This document shows, piece by piece, positions 45,480 through 57,400 of a stretch of 64,000 nt of DNA. How positions within the stretch are numbered: the first letter of the stretch is position 1; every line of letters begins with the position of its first letter. The notes beneath the pieces were generated by a model, which worked only from the letters and a program-made list of their open reading frames with translations, did no database searches and was not told the origin of the DNA. Source of the stretch: Durusdinium trenchii (lineage: Eukaryota; Sar; Dinophyceae; Suessiales; Symbiodiniaceae); assembly GCA_963970005.1 (NCBI GenBank), contig CAXAMN010023695.1, positions 1,272,373 to 1,336,372 on the forward strand, read 5' to 3'. Made by a program: the position numbers and the translations under genes.

Positions 45480-45715
45480 CCACTCCTGCATGAAGTCCTG
45501 ACACACCATCAGTCCTTTTCTGCTCAGGATTGATCTTGGAATTGTCGAACACTTCCAGTTCCACCCAAACTCGAACACTTGCAAAGTTTGTTCATAAATG
45601 GAAGGCCGGGGCCCAATGAAGGCATAGAGCCTGGAAATGGTTTGGAAGTCCTTCCTATCCAAGAGACCTCTCCGCATCCACTTCCACAGCTTTCCACATC
45701 ATTCAGTATCAACAT
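45480..45715 (-). CDS. Exon candidate just downstream of the NDK/DPY-30 gene
   Basis: The strand is open with RRGLLDRKDFQTISRLYAFI and SIYEQTLQVFEFGWNWK. Composition is good, but it begins only a few bases after the stop of the NDK gene (45729), so it is either 3' untranslated sequence or the start of a tightly packed next gene. No family is recognised. Confidence 0.35.
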
Positions 45716-45728
45716 ATGTGTATATCCT

Positions 45729-48700
45729 CTACCAGTAGTTCATGATCCACGGTGCCTGGCTGTTGGGGTTGTTCTCTGCAAGCCAGTTGGCCAACCACTT
45801 CACTGCATCAAGACCTTGAGGCTTTACTTTGCCTCGGAGCTGAGATCGCTCAAGGCATGACCTATGGTGGTGTGTGAAGCGCCTTGCCTTCTCTTTCACA
45901 TGGTTGTGAGGATTGTTTCTCGACTCCAGCTAGTGAGAAGGACAAAGGACTTGAACACTGTCATGGCGCACGGACCCTAAAAGGTAGTTTATATGGACCC
46001 CCATCTAAAAGTCTCAAAGACATCTTGGGGTCTGTGCCATCGACTCTGAAACCACTGTGCTTATTTGTTTACGTTGTGGATGTTCATGACCCAAGCATCA
46101 CCGTGGCAGTCCAGCGGATACAAATTACGTATGGCATCATATAATAGCCACTGGGATTGATTCTACAGTCGGTGCTCTGAAAACCTGCTGACCCCATGTA
46201 AATGCACGGCCAACAGCTCCATGATGCTCTGCACATCTCCGTACCAAGTCCCTCTCCCATCAAAGGACCACCAGCCAAACGTGTTTTCGGGAGAGCGATG
46301 CTGGAGTGGAGAATGGGGGCTGAACCCAAGTCTGCGAGTCTGCGGGGCCTTCTTCTGCCGAGTCTGGCGGCGCCAGACTGTAGGCGTGCGGGTGGTTTTT
46401 GGGTCGTGGTCGTCAAGCCACAGAGGCCGATCAAGCTGTTGGACATCAACTGCTGGAAGGTGGGGTCCACCGCGAAGTCCGTGGTCTGCGCATCCGAGAG
46501 CGTCTGCAAATCCATCGAGGCCCGCGCAGACTTGCCTCAGCGGAGCCGGGCCAGGGGAGGTGGGCGGTTGAAGCAACAGCGACCAAGGATGATGATCCAA
46601 GTGTTGACAGGATACAAACGATGTAAAACAACTAACTGGAACAGGTTCAAATCACCGTGAGATACCGTGAGCATCTTTTGATATATCATTGTGTCATCAT
46701 GACACTCATCACGATATATCAATCGATGATGGCAAGCAACAAGACCACCGCTGTATCCAAGAGGAACGAGAAATCCACTTGAATTTATTCACTCCTTGAA
46801 TCGAACTAGGCTGAGATCTCCAAGTCCGGAGAGGCTGAGACCTGAAGAACATGGAAGAAACCTGCATATGAGAAAGCAGCACTACAGCATAGGTGTTTTA
46901 CAAGCTTTCAGGATGCCCCCCCCGTTGAGCTACGAGCGGGAAAAGGATGCACACGTCCAGTGTCACGCCGCGCCCCGCGTCTTGGCCGTTCGGTCCCGAG
47001 GGGCGGAAGAGGAAGTCCTTGACCTCGTGGTCGTCGGGAAGCGGGTCCACGCCCATGTCTGGAAAGAAGAACTTGATGTCCTGTACCGCTGCCTGACCGC
47101 TGAGGCTGAGGCTGAGGGAGCCAGGAGGGACCGTGAAGAACGACATCCGAACTCTTACTTGGTGTTACCGCAAACATCGTGAGGGTCCATGTGTTCCAAG
47201 GGGCCGTTGTTGGAGAAATTCGGCGGTTCTCACTACCTTGTAGAATCCTAAAGTTTTAAGTTCTGCTGTACATGCACTGCACTGCTTCAAACAAAGATAA
47301 CCAAGAAACAAGAACCATGATCCACACAAGACTCGACGAGCTGTTCTCCAACGAGACGTCTGAGTTGTTTATGTCTTGGGACCCATCCCGGATCCCAATC
47401 TTCCAGGCCTTCAGTGAATCACTCCCATGCAACGCGTTTCGCTGCCCATCGCGCCCGAAGCGCGCGCGCAGGCTGCCGGGGCGTGTGGCGCGGGCCACGT
47501 GCACCGACGCGTCGCCCATGAGTTGCTTGAGAACCTGAAGAAAGAAGAGCGACGAACGATCCAAAGATCACCCAAACACGACCCATGGGACTGGTATATT
47601 TACCGATCAGGCCAGGGATGGTGCCAGAGGGGTCAATGGGGCGGCATATATGACAGACATGGAGTGTCTGGGTCATCAAAACCACTCATCCCTCGGTGGA
47701 TGAATGAGTGCGGCATCGTTCGAATCGTGAATCGGTCTCCTGGACCTCCCCATCCCACCAAATCCTCTCGCCGACATCGTCCTAACAACATGCATGGCCA
47801 TCCGACACATGGTCCTCACGAAGAATGTCCAGAAGCCCACGTCTCCGAATTCGTGGCCATTCGCCAGTGTTGGAGAACCAAAGTGCCACGGAAGTGCATG
47901 GCCCCGGCAAGATTTCAGAGACAAGCACAATACCGAAGAGGGGGAGAAGGCATCGTTCTACGGGAGACGGTCTCGCTCCGAGCGAATTTCGGAGGTTGGC
48001 CAGGGCGGGCATGAGGTCGAAACTCCATGACTCATTTTATGTCCATGTATTCTACCAAGCCTATGGATTTCCGCTTCCACGTGTGTTGCGCGTCCGGTGC
48101 TGTGTACCTCTGCTTGGCACCGAGGAGCAGTGACGGCTTCCAAGCGGTAGAGCACCATGGCACAGCAGGGTCCACTGCAGGCCTCCTTCACCTGAGAAAA
48201 ACGATGCAACCAGGACCCCCAAGAAGGGGTGGTTAATGGACACCCCTTAACAGCTAAGGGGCTATAAATAGACACCCTTTGGAGGGTCCTGGAAGGCATG
48301 GCGCAAGATGGCCCATGTCTTTGAACCAAGCTATGCCAAGACCTCCATGCAATGCCTTCCGAGAACAAAACACCTTCCGGGCCACACCGGTCGCGTCCGT
48401 TCGTGGATTTGGCGCTGAAACCACTGGAGTTTGGCTCACCTCATGCGCGATGCAGGTTGCCTCTCTGACAAAAAAAGGCTCCCAGATGTTGGGTGCTTAC
48501 ACCGTTAAAGAGTCTCTCACCTTCTGGGTGAAGAAAACTATGCGTTGCTATGGGTTTCTGTTAGATTACAATAGTTAATTATTGTACATTATTGTACAGC
48601 ATACGCCGTTCGGTCAATCTCTGTCACACACACACACACACGAGTGCGCGCGCCCGCGCGGCGTGCGCGATCTGGCCGCTACTCTGGCCCCTCCCTGTCA

Positions 48701-51700
48701 ATTCCGGGCCGCCATGGCAGAGAACGCTGGATCTTCTGCTGAGCTCCTGAAACACATCTGCTGCATTGTGCATGTAAGATAATTAGCCAAGAACTGGTCT
48801 GACCTTGAGTCTTTTTGGTTCGTCCTTGGGACGAATGCCAGTAGCATAGGGTACCACAAGCAGGAAAGCAACTAAACAAACTAACATCAACTCAGTTTAA
48901 AACAGTTTAATGCCAGCGAACATTGACAACAATCATGTTGATCTACCTGACTTGCCCATCTTGGAGATTCCTCTCTTCCACCCAATGAAGGTGCTTTGGA
49001 AAGAAAGCCGAGCCATCGATACAAGCTCTGGGTGTTTGCTGGTGTCATCTGCCCAAAATTTGTTCCCTGATTCTCCCCCAACAAAAAAATGACTTAGATT
49101 CGTCGCACTCGTCGCAGTCCTGTAGAATTCTCTGGCTCGCTCTTCCGTGAGGCTGGTCTGCTTCTCTTTGAGAATCGTGAACCCCGCAGCTTCCAGCTCC
49201 GTCTTCACCGCCACCTTGGTGCCACACGGTTTTGCCGCCACCTTTGCCCCCGGCATACTGCGGCAAACTAGTTAACTCTCATCAAACATGGTCGCTGACC
49301 CTGGTCAGTAGCTGGCAGCCTAGTTGAAGAAGTTGTTGCAGGTAGCACTCACGAAAACCAAAAAAGGTCACTCCAAAAACAGTGCCTTTGCATGGTTTTG
49401 CGGGTCTATGTTTGCCATGGGGTCAACAACATAAAGGGAGTAGTTATTATGTTACTGTGCAATTATATATCCGTGGTGTGACCATTGCCATACCTAGCTT
49501 TTGTCGGGTTTGTTTTCCAGTACGCAGTAGAAACTAGCAGCAATCCTTAGGAACCTCCGATGCAATCGGTCAAGGCGCCACATGGTTGATGGCGTCTGGC
49601 TTGACGATGCAAAGGGTTCGCTCCAACTTCAAGCTGCCTGTGGGGAAGACCGACTTGATCTCCTGGGGCGGAGGCGGTGGTTCAGTTGCTACAACGAAGC
49701 CATAGCATGAGCATGCATGAGCTATATAGAGGCCCTCTCAAGTGAGTGCGTGGCGCTTGGAGGAAAGCCCTGACTCAGCCCAAGTGGTGTAACAATGACT
49801 TTGTTTGCCAGGAAGTGACTGAGCGACAGGGGCCAGTTCACAAGTACAGTATATAGTATATACTACGCTGGACATGGTCTGCTTCAAGCTAATCGTGATT
49901 TCCCGTGCTTCCTACGTGCAAAACAAGCCCAGCGCCCCACCTACAAGATCTACAAGTAGTAGTTCTTGCTGTGCTCCCACCGTGAACTAGTTGGGGCATG
50001 TTGGGCACTGCTGCAGCAAGTTATCTCACCGCTCGCTGTCGCCCATGCTACCACTTGCCTTCCACTATAAACAGCATCCCATAATGCACTGGTTTGCTTC
50101 GCTCGCTTCGCTCTGCCTGATCTGCCGACTCCATGTCGGTGCTCGCATGGACGCCGTTGCAGGTGCCATCGGTCCCCCAGAGCGCGCGGATCGTGGTGGG
50201 CGCGCGCTGGCGGGCAGTGCCCGAGTGCAATGGACCGACGACCAACCTCGGAAGGAGTGGAGTGGCGAGGGTTGTGGGTTCCTTTGGTGGATGCAATTGG
50301 CACCAGTTTGGGCTTTTCAAGGGAAGCAGGAGGAAGCTGTAAACAATCCTTGACGATTGTTCTCAGATTCGTGGAGACTGAATCTTGCCCAGCCGCTGCA
50401 TCTTGCCAATGGCCCCACGGCCCTCAAAGCACATGGCCAAACAGCCATCCTGCTGGTAGACCTCACGGCTGTGTCGCAAAAAAGAACGCCTGGGTCTGAA
50501 AATCAACTAGGCTTTGGAGAAAAAGGAGCTTCGTCAATAGTTCTGGAAGCGAACAGCGGTTCCACAGAAGCACTGATGCCATTGATTGCATCAATTGTCA
50601 TCACTTCCCCCTGTGTCACCCTGTGTGATTTCTCGGGGGCAACTTGGAACTGCCGTTCTGGAAAGCATCCTGGACCCTGGATACTTTAAATGCGTTCGTT
50701 CAAGCATGAATCTCACGTGACGAAGCCGTCTCCTTTACAAGGGGCTCATGCGTTCCGTCAAGAATAAGAACCTGTATACGTCCAGCTTGTGGCGATTCGT
50801 CTCTCTCCTCTGCACGCACCTCCTAAGCATTTATGTGTATGTATATATATATATGTGTGTATATATATATATATAATATATGTCAATACGTTCTCTCATG
50901 AACTACACTGATTACATCTGATTACTTGTGTATGTGGTATCAACCTCAAGCCTCGGTAGCCATTCATATCCATTCATCGCCTCACCCTCTTGTGAATTCG
51001 GTGTGCGCCCAACAGTCCAGTCACGCTTGGCACCGCCAAGCAGCTGCAGTGGCAGTATGCAAATCAGCTGTGCCTTCGTACTCCTGCGCCCAAAGACTCC
51101 AGATACTCTAGATTTGAGGTGTTCTTCACATCGAAGTGATGGACAACATCTTTGGCTAGTAAATGCCAACGTGCCGACCCAGACCATGGATGTTGACTAG
51201 GAAAGCACAAAACCGCCATACCTTCGGGAGGGTCACCAGCAAGCATTCCAGTCCATGGTGAAGGTTCAGAGCGATGTCCGCATTCATTGGCCTCGTACTT
51301 GCGGACGCTGCATCTTGCCCCTGACAGACCCGTCTACAATGGTTGTACTGGTAGCATTCCCTGGATTATCCCAAACAATCGTATGGAATATATGCCCAAA
51401 ATGACCCCTGAAACCCCCACATGTATGCAAATATGCCACAATATATGGAGTGTCTGCATATGGTCTTTCTTCACCTGCTATTGGTACTGGAGCTGCTTGC
51501 CGCGTCCTTGCTGAGCAACTTGGCCTGTTCCCCATTCAGCCGCACTGGCCTGGGACGGACTGTAAATCTCATGGGCTGGAAATCCTGACTATCCCTTACT
51601 TTCGGGTTTTGAGAGGGTTGTAGGACCATCATGCACCATCTGAATCCAAGGCGCAGATTTCAACCGCCGTTCAATGGGTTTCGCATTGGGACCCCACCGA

Positions 51701-53386
51701 AACCGACCCAACAATCGTGGAACCTGAACCTGCCGAAAAAGGGACGCCCGCGGAGCGAAGGGAGCTGAAGTAACTGATTGATTATAAAACGAATCAAATT
51801 ATATAGTTATCATTACTCAACTGATTGGGTGTAAGTTGGGTATAGCTTGTTGTTAGGTTATATAGTTTTTATGTTTAATTAATTAATCGTAATTGGTGTA
51901 AGTGTTGGGTTTAACTCGAAAGTGAGGTGACCAAAGGACATCCACAATTCTGGACAATTCATGTCTTTTGCAATCTCGTGTCGGCACAATGGGAGCTCCC
52001 CCAGTCCGCTGCCTGCAAGAACTGCTCCTGTCGCGAATAACTACCCTATAGCCCTATAGACTCCAGGCTCGAAAGAGCTAACGAACCGAATATCACAAAG
52101 CTCAGCAATTTTACAGCTGAGCCCATCTGTGTCCCCTCCAAGGAGCTGCTTGGCCACCACAAAGAGCCCCAACGCTGCAGCCTCATCCTGGAGGAAGAGC
52201 CGCGGTTGAGCTGTGATCGTACTCATCAATAAGGGTGTCCCTACTGGTGTCCCTGTTCAAAAAGCAAATGATTATTGCCGACATCTGTCTGAACATCAAA
52301 CCAGTAATTCATCATTGGCTCCGAAAACCCGCAAATCGCGATGTTCTGAAGTCCTCTAGCACTTGATCGACTGTCTTTCCGTTCTTCTCGCCCTGGGCCA
52401 ACGCATCCGGCTTGATGACCTCAGGCTGTGTTTGGTGTTCAATCCAATGGATCCCAGGCAGAATTCCCTGGCTGCTCCGGTGAGGCCGAGCCCGTTAATT
52501 CCTCAAATCACATCGTCTAGTTTGTACAGAGCTGTGAAGATCACCAAAATGTTAAAATGTCCATATAAGGAGCCACCCCAGCCTGGGGCATGTCTATATA
52601 AACACCTGCAACCTGAAACGGTCAATTTAAATATAATTGTGCATCCAGAAAGTCCGTTGCACGTTCTTCAGAGACAAACACTAAAGATCACTAAAGTATA
52701 CTAAAGTCATCTAAAGTCCGTTGATATGCACGTTTTCTATCATTTTCTGATTGTAGCAATTTTGGCTGTATTGGGTGGCATCGTCCCGCCTGTCATACAG
52801 TGACAAGTGGGAAGATGCAGCTATGGTAGTGAGACACCTTTGCGGGCCGAGGGGTGTGTCAATGACAGGAGTGGCGCCGGGCTGCTCCCTCGAGAGATTT
52901 ATATAGAGCTTTTCAGGCACGGCTTCGTTTTGTGGAAGAAAAGCCCCAGGTGACTGCTTCCGACCCGGAGATGCCCGTCCACTACACGTCTTTCCCCGTC
53001 CAATACATGTCTTGACCCGTCCACCTACAGTTCCATTCCGAAGCTGAACACGTGGTGGGGCCGTGTTAGCAGGAGATGCCCAGAGAGTGAGAGTTCAAGT
53101 CCGGCGCAAGTGACAGACGTGGGCCTTTTGTGTGCTTCAACATGCTCACAGACTTGGACGGTTTGGATTTCAAGCACACCTCATTCTGGTTGAGGTGCAG
53201 GGAAATGCCTCCAAAATCAAGTGCGCCAAAAATGCTGTCAAATGAAAATCCAGGTGTGTACATATTGCATATTAATCATAAAATTTGAACAAAGATCCAC
53301 CAGTCACACCAACGTGCGCTGAGAGGCGGCCAACGTGCGCTCGACTGGGAGCGCATCCAAATGAGGGAAGAAGAATTCGATGTCAC
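45729..53386 (-). CDS. Multi-domain nucleoside diphosphate kinase with C-terminal DPY-30 motif (NME5/NME8-like)
   Basis: NDK swaps terminal phosphates between nucleotides through a phospho-histidine. Exons in order: 53328-53386 (DIEFFFPHLDALPVERTLA), from 52419 (VIKPDALAQGEKNGKTV), 50394-50461, 50117-50246 (APTTIRALWGTDGTCNGVHA), 49582-49688 (LERTLCIVKPDAINH), 49120-49214 (LEAAGFTILKEKQTSLTEER), 48982-49027, 48135-48191 (CSGPCCAMVLYRLEA), 47409-47534 (SLRARFGRDGQRNALHGSDS), 47005-47092 (KFFFPDMGVDPLPDDHEVKD), 46422-46535 (FQQLMSNSLIGL) and 45729-45832 (AVKWLANWLAENNPNS, then TAG). From 49688 on every junction matches in phase. The sequence shows the C-terminal end of one NDK module, parts of a second with NGVHAST, and a complete third with the active NALHGSDS, then a DPY-30 dimerisation motif (LIGLCKVKP...). 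This architecture is typical of ciliary NME5/NME8 proteins. The 5' end and parts of modules one and two are unresolved; it could be two genes. Confidence 0.85.
47583..47672. mobile_element. Short inverted-end element (family 1), intronic copy
   Basis: The segment starts CCCATGGGACTGGTATAT and ends CATGGAGTGTCTGGG. It lies wholly within the NDK intron between the exons at 48135-48191 and 47409-47534 and ends 49 nt from the acceptor of the latter. Similarity to other copies is confined to the ends. Confidence 0.4.
51064..51246 (-). CDS. Exon candidate within the NDK gene interval
   Basis: The strand reads EGMAVLCFPSQHPWSGSARW and AKDVVHHFDVKNTSNLEYLE. It lies between exons of the first and second NDK modules on the same strand and could be an additional exon; it does not match an NDK motif. 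Confidence 0.3.
   Translation of the reverse strand: MLAGDPPEGMAVLCFPSQHPWSGSARWHLLAKDVVHHFDVKNTSNLEYLESLGAGVRRHS
51370..51456. mobile_element. Short inverted-end element (family 1), copy
   Basis: The 87-bp segment starts CCCAAACAATCG and ends ATGGAGTGTCTG. Inside are GGAATATATGCC and CCCCTGAAACC, shared with the copy at 32479-32581. It lies in an interval between NDK exons. Confidence 0.55.
52070..52215 (-). CDS. Exon candidate between the NDK modules
   Basis: Good coding composition: QPRLFLQDEAAALGLFVVAK and GLSCKIAELCDIRFVSSFEP. It follows the KPDALAQGE exon on the same strand. It does not align with NDK motifs, so it may be an insertion in the protein or belong to a different frame or transcript. 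Confidence 0.4.
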
Positions 53387-53846
53387 CTCGACTGGGAGTG
53401 TCCACTCCCAGCACTGAATGGAAAAACCCAAGGAATCCACAAACATCATCCCATCTGCAAACCCCTGTCACTCCTCCAATCTGAATCTGAAAAAGGCTTA
53501 GAGCCCGGCGCTGACACTCCCACTTGTCCAAGCTCATGTAGAAGCTTCCTGGCCCAGGTGTCGTCAGCTGTCCAAAGGTGTGCCCAGCTTCCATCGCCCC
53601 AAGGTGTCTCCGCTCCCAGTCGGACAAGGAGTCAACCCTGTTGCCTCGCTCCCACGCGCACAGTTCCCATGCGGGCCACGGGCCACGCCCTTCCACCGCG
53701 CACCTGTGCCGTAGAGCTCCTCAAGCCCCTGCCGTTGCGGCGCAGCGGGGCGCAGGCAGAACGGCAACAAAAGGGGCAGTGTCACAGGTGTGGTGAGTGC
53801 TACTTAAGCTGCAATCGCGTGTTTAAAACATGAACTAGACAGGAGT

Positions 53847-54077
53847 TCATTTGTCCATTCCAGTTTGACCTCCCAACTCCTTCCAAGGGACATCCTGCGC
53901 TCGAGGCTCACTGCCGAAGAGATAAAAACACGCACATTCAAAATGGTTCCTTGATGTTCCTTGGTCGTCCGAGGGAAGCAACCTGATGATTCCAACTCGG
54001 TATTGACGCAATCCTTTGAAAACCGCCCTTGGGCCTTCCCCAAACTTGGGAACCCCCCCCTTCATCTCTTGGATCAT
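53847..54077 (-). CDS. Exon candidate upstream of the first visible NDK exon
   Basis: The strand reads KFGEGPRAVFKGLRQYRVGI and CACFYLFGSEPRAQDVPWKE. It could be part of the NDK gene's N-terminus. Nearby, 53690-53750 reads GLEELYGTGARWKG, which weakly resembles the R-x-x-Y-G-T stretch before the NDK active site. Neither has settled boundaries. Confidence 0.3.
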   Translation of the reverse strand: MIQEMKGGVPKFGEGPRAVFKGLRQYRVGIIRLLPSDDQGTSRNHFECACFYLFGSEPRAQDVPWKELGGQTGMDK

Positions 54078-54472
54078 CCGATGTCCTGGGAATCCTCCAA
54101 ACTGGAATGATACTTGGAATGATTATATAGGACAAGTCTGACGAACATGAACGCCGAACCCTGGCGTCTGAGAAGCGGCCCCTTTTTCGTCCGCCGATTC
54201 GCGAAAGCCACAGGAGCCCGGCTGCGTGGGAGCACGGTCCTGGCGAAAGCTGGCTGAACATGCCAGCTATCTAGCATCCTGGGGTTTTACCTGTGAAGAA
54301 CAACAATAGTATCCAACAAACTTATGGAAGCAAAACAGTTAATGTGTTCATATGTTTTCAAAACCTGTCACACAGCGAAGCACAACAACTCCAAAGGAAG
54401 GCCATCTCACCCTCCAAACGTGTACAGCACGGCTGCCGGCTCCGGGCGCCGGCCTGTTCGGGCGCCCCGCCC

Positions 54473-57400
54473 TCACATGCGGTAGACGTCCCGCAGGGCG
54501 CTGGAACGGCGGAAGGCCTGGCGGAAGAGGGCAGCCGCGTTCTCGCAGTGCCCCTCTTCCGCCAGCAGCTGAGCCTTTTGATACATCTCCTTGGCTGGGA
54601 GATGCGGGTGGAGATGAGTATAGGCCTATCCTATTACCTGGTTGCCAGTGGCTGATGATGGTTAGTAAAGGCCCAAGCTACACAAGTATAGTGATAATTG
54701 TTTACTGACTGTTACAGGTAATAGGACACAAGCTTCGCTTGGAAGGAACGAGTTCTCATCCCATGGGTTCATCATCTTTACGGCCAGAAACTCTTGAGAG
54801 TGATTTAGTCATGTGCACTGAGAGATTGTGATTGGTCGACGCGGTCGATGGTGATCCAATGAACACGACAGGCAGCTCTCTGACTGAAATTTTGCGTTTC
54901 AATTAGATCCTCGAATGGAGCAGCCAAGCCCATAGCATCCTACGGTACATTTGCTTGTTGTAGGCCTGCACCAAGCCCAATTGGACCGACCCACAGAGAT
55001 CTTGCCACCGACCAACTGGACCCAACTTGCCGCGGCGGTCAATGGTGGGCAGCACCAAGGGAACAATTCAACGTCCACGGATGCCAACATGCTCTCTCAG
55101 TGCCACGTCTCAAATGCTTCGACATCTTCCGGTGCAGTGCAAAGCTCTGGGTGCCGCTGGTAGAGGATGTCTGTGCGGATGATGTACTTTTCAGCCGCGG
55201 GCACACCTGCATGCTTTGGTGTTCTTTTCTGCCCATCCGATCAAATCTGGAGGGCGTGTTTGGGCAAAGGTCACCCCTCTGTAGTCATAGCACTCTCGTC
55301 ATCCGTTTGCCTGAGGAGATGTATATATAGATATCAAGAAACATACAAATATGTTCGTTTGACCTGTGGGATTCTGGAATTTATCGTGCTGGCTCTTCCT
55401 GGAGAATGGTTTCTACTGTAGATGTTTCTAGCTAAACACTTGGCAAAAGAAATCATATATGTTCATTGGTATGCATTGGAAGGCTGGTCTGCCAATTCTC
55501 CCTACTACTTGGATGAAGGCTCTATCGATCGTCTCCGCCTCTGCTCGATACCTGCATCCAAAGGTGATCATGTCTGAACTCTCTCTATCTATCGCGCGCG
55601 CCCCACACGCACCTACACACACATGATCATGCGCCCTCCCCAGGCTTAACGAGTGGCCACCATGCATTATGAACGATTGACTCATCTCAGGCGGCCTGTC
55701 AACCTCATGTCGATCCCGGCCCCCCTTCCTGTGCTCTGAAAGGAAAAGAGGCGCCTTCATGCATCAAACGGTGGTAGAAGACCAGCATCCTGCCCACCTG
55801 AACGTTGCGTGGTAGGCTTGAACAACGTGGTAGTTGGTGACTGGGGTGACTGGCCCAACTAACTAGTGCTGACCAAACAGGCGTGTGACAGGTTACCTGA
55901 CAGGTTGGATTCTCGGTCATACTCGATCTTTGGAGTGCTTCGTCCACCGTGCTGAAGTTTATTGATGGTGAGTGTGGCGGGGAACGCCACACTATGGTTT
56001 TGTGTGCACACTATGGGCTCTCAGATTTTGATTGTGTGCGGAAGACAAGTCTCTTGCGGCGCTTTGCATGAGGCGCCCAACCACGACGAAGCAACAAGAA
56101 GGGAAGCAGCAGGGTTGCGACGTCTCCCTCCGTGCGAAGCAAAAGACCCACCTGCACGGCCAAAACCCCGCCTTCGGCTCCACCTCCGCCACAATCAGCT
56201 TGGGATCGCCCGTCAAGCGCCCCGCGTCATCGCGCTGCCTCGGGTTGCAGCTCGTGGTTTTTTCCCCTGTTGGAGCTCGGTCAGGCACTAGACTACATTT
56301 TCCATACATGTCCATACCTTTAGTAGGAAAAAACGATAGTAAACCATTCTGCAAAGGGTGTGTGTGTGTGTGTTGTGTTCTTTGTTATCCATCAACAGTC
56401 TACATTACAGTGACTGGATCCGTTCCACCTCCGAAAAATCCACCCTTTTCGGTTTCACACCAGATCAGCCGCTCGATCCATACCTGCAGATCCGTGAATT
56501 GGAAGTGTGAAGAAATTAAACTAGTGTTAGCCTTCTTCCCATGACATGGAGACATAAGTGGGGTAGACTAAAGCTGCGTTCTTATTAGGCATTGCCTGTT
56601 CACCGTGCCCCTACTTTCAACTTCATGGACATCTTGACTAAGATACACTGAAGCTCCCAATCTACCTCCAACACTTGAAGTATATGAAATACTATAGGAT
56701 GGTTATAGGATGATACTTATTTTAAAGAAAACACTTTGTATAAAATATAACATGCATACTCTTCCCGCCTGTGTATTTAATGTGGTCCACCCTACAAATC
56801 CCACGAGGAACCACGAAATCCTCCACTTCTGAGCCCCAATGGCAGTTCCCGGTCCATCTGCTCATCCGCATAGAGCCGTGTGTGGCCGCCCCAGGCTGAA
56901 GCATTGAGAAACAACACGCAAGAGTAGAAGGTCCGTCGGTTGAAGTCCACCACCGTGGTACCATCCGTATGGGGACTGAAGTGCCCTCCATCCAGATATC
57001 TCGACAGCAAGAGCTTGGGATTGACCCCATAGGGCTGCCAGGATCCTTCCTCAGCGGGACATTGATCGGAGGAAAACGGAGAGTAGAATGGAGAAGGGAG
57101 CCAAAAACATGACCCACGGTGTCTGGACCGTTATGCCGGCTCATGATAATGACTGCTCACTGCGTTCCATTGATCTATTGCATACACTCACGTTCCCAAG
57201 ACGAATTGCAAGATAGTTCCCTACAAGGGGAGATGTCCCATAGACGGCGACCAACCGAACCCATTGGGTGAAGACTGTTCTTCCTTCATGTGCTTAAAAA
57301 AAATAACCTCAAGGGCTGCAACTCCAGCCGTACAGTAAAGATGTTCATCTCCAGGCTGCGATGTCCACTTCGAAACGGGGGTCCTCTTCTGACAATTGCA

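Noticed and set aside
53056-53120. tRNA-like T-loop (GAGTTCAAGTCC)
   Set aside because: The upstream sequence does not form D- and anticodon arms with a plausible acceptor stem.
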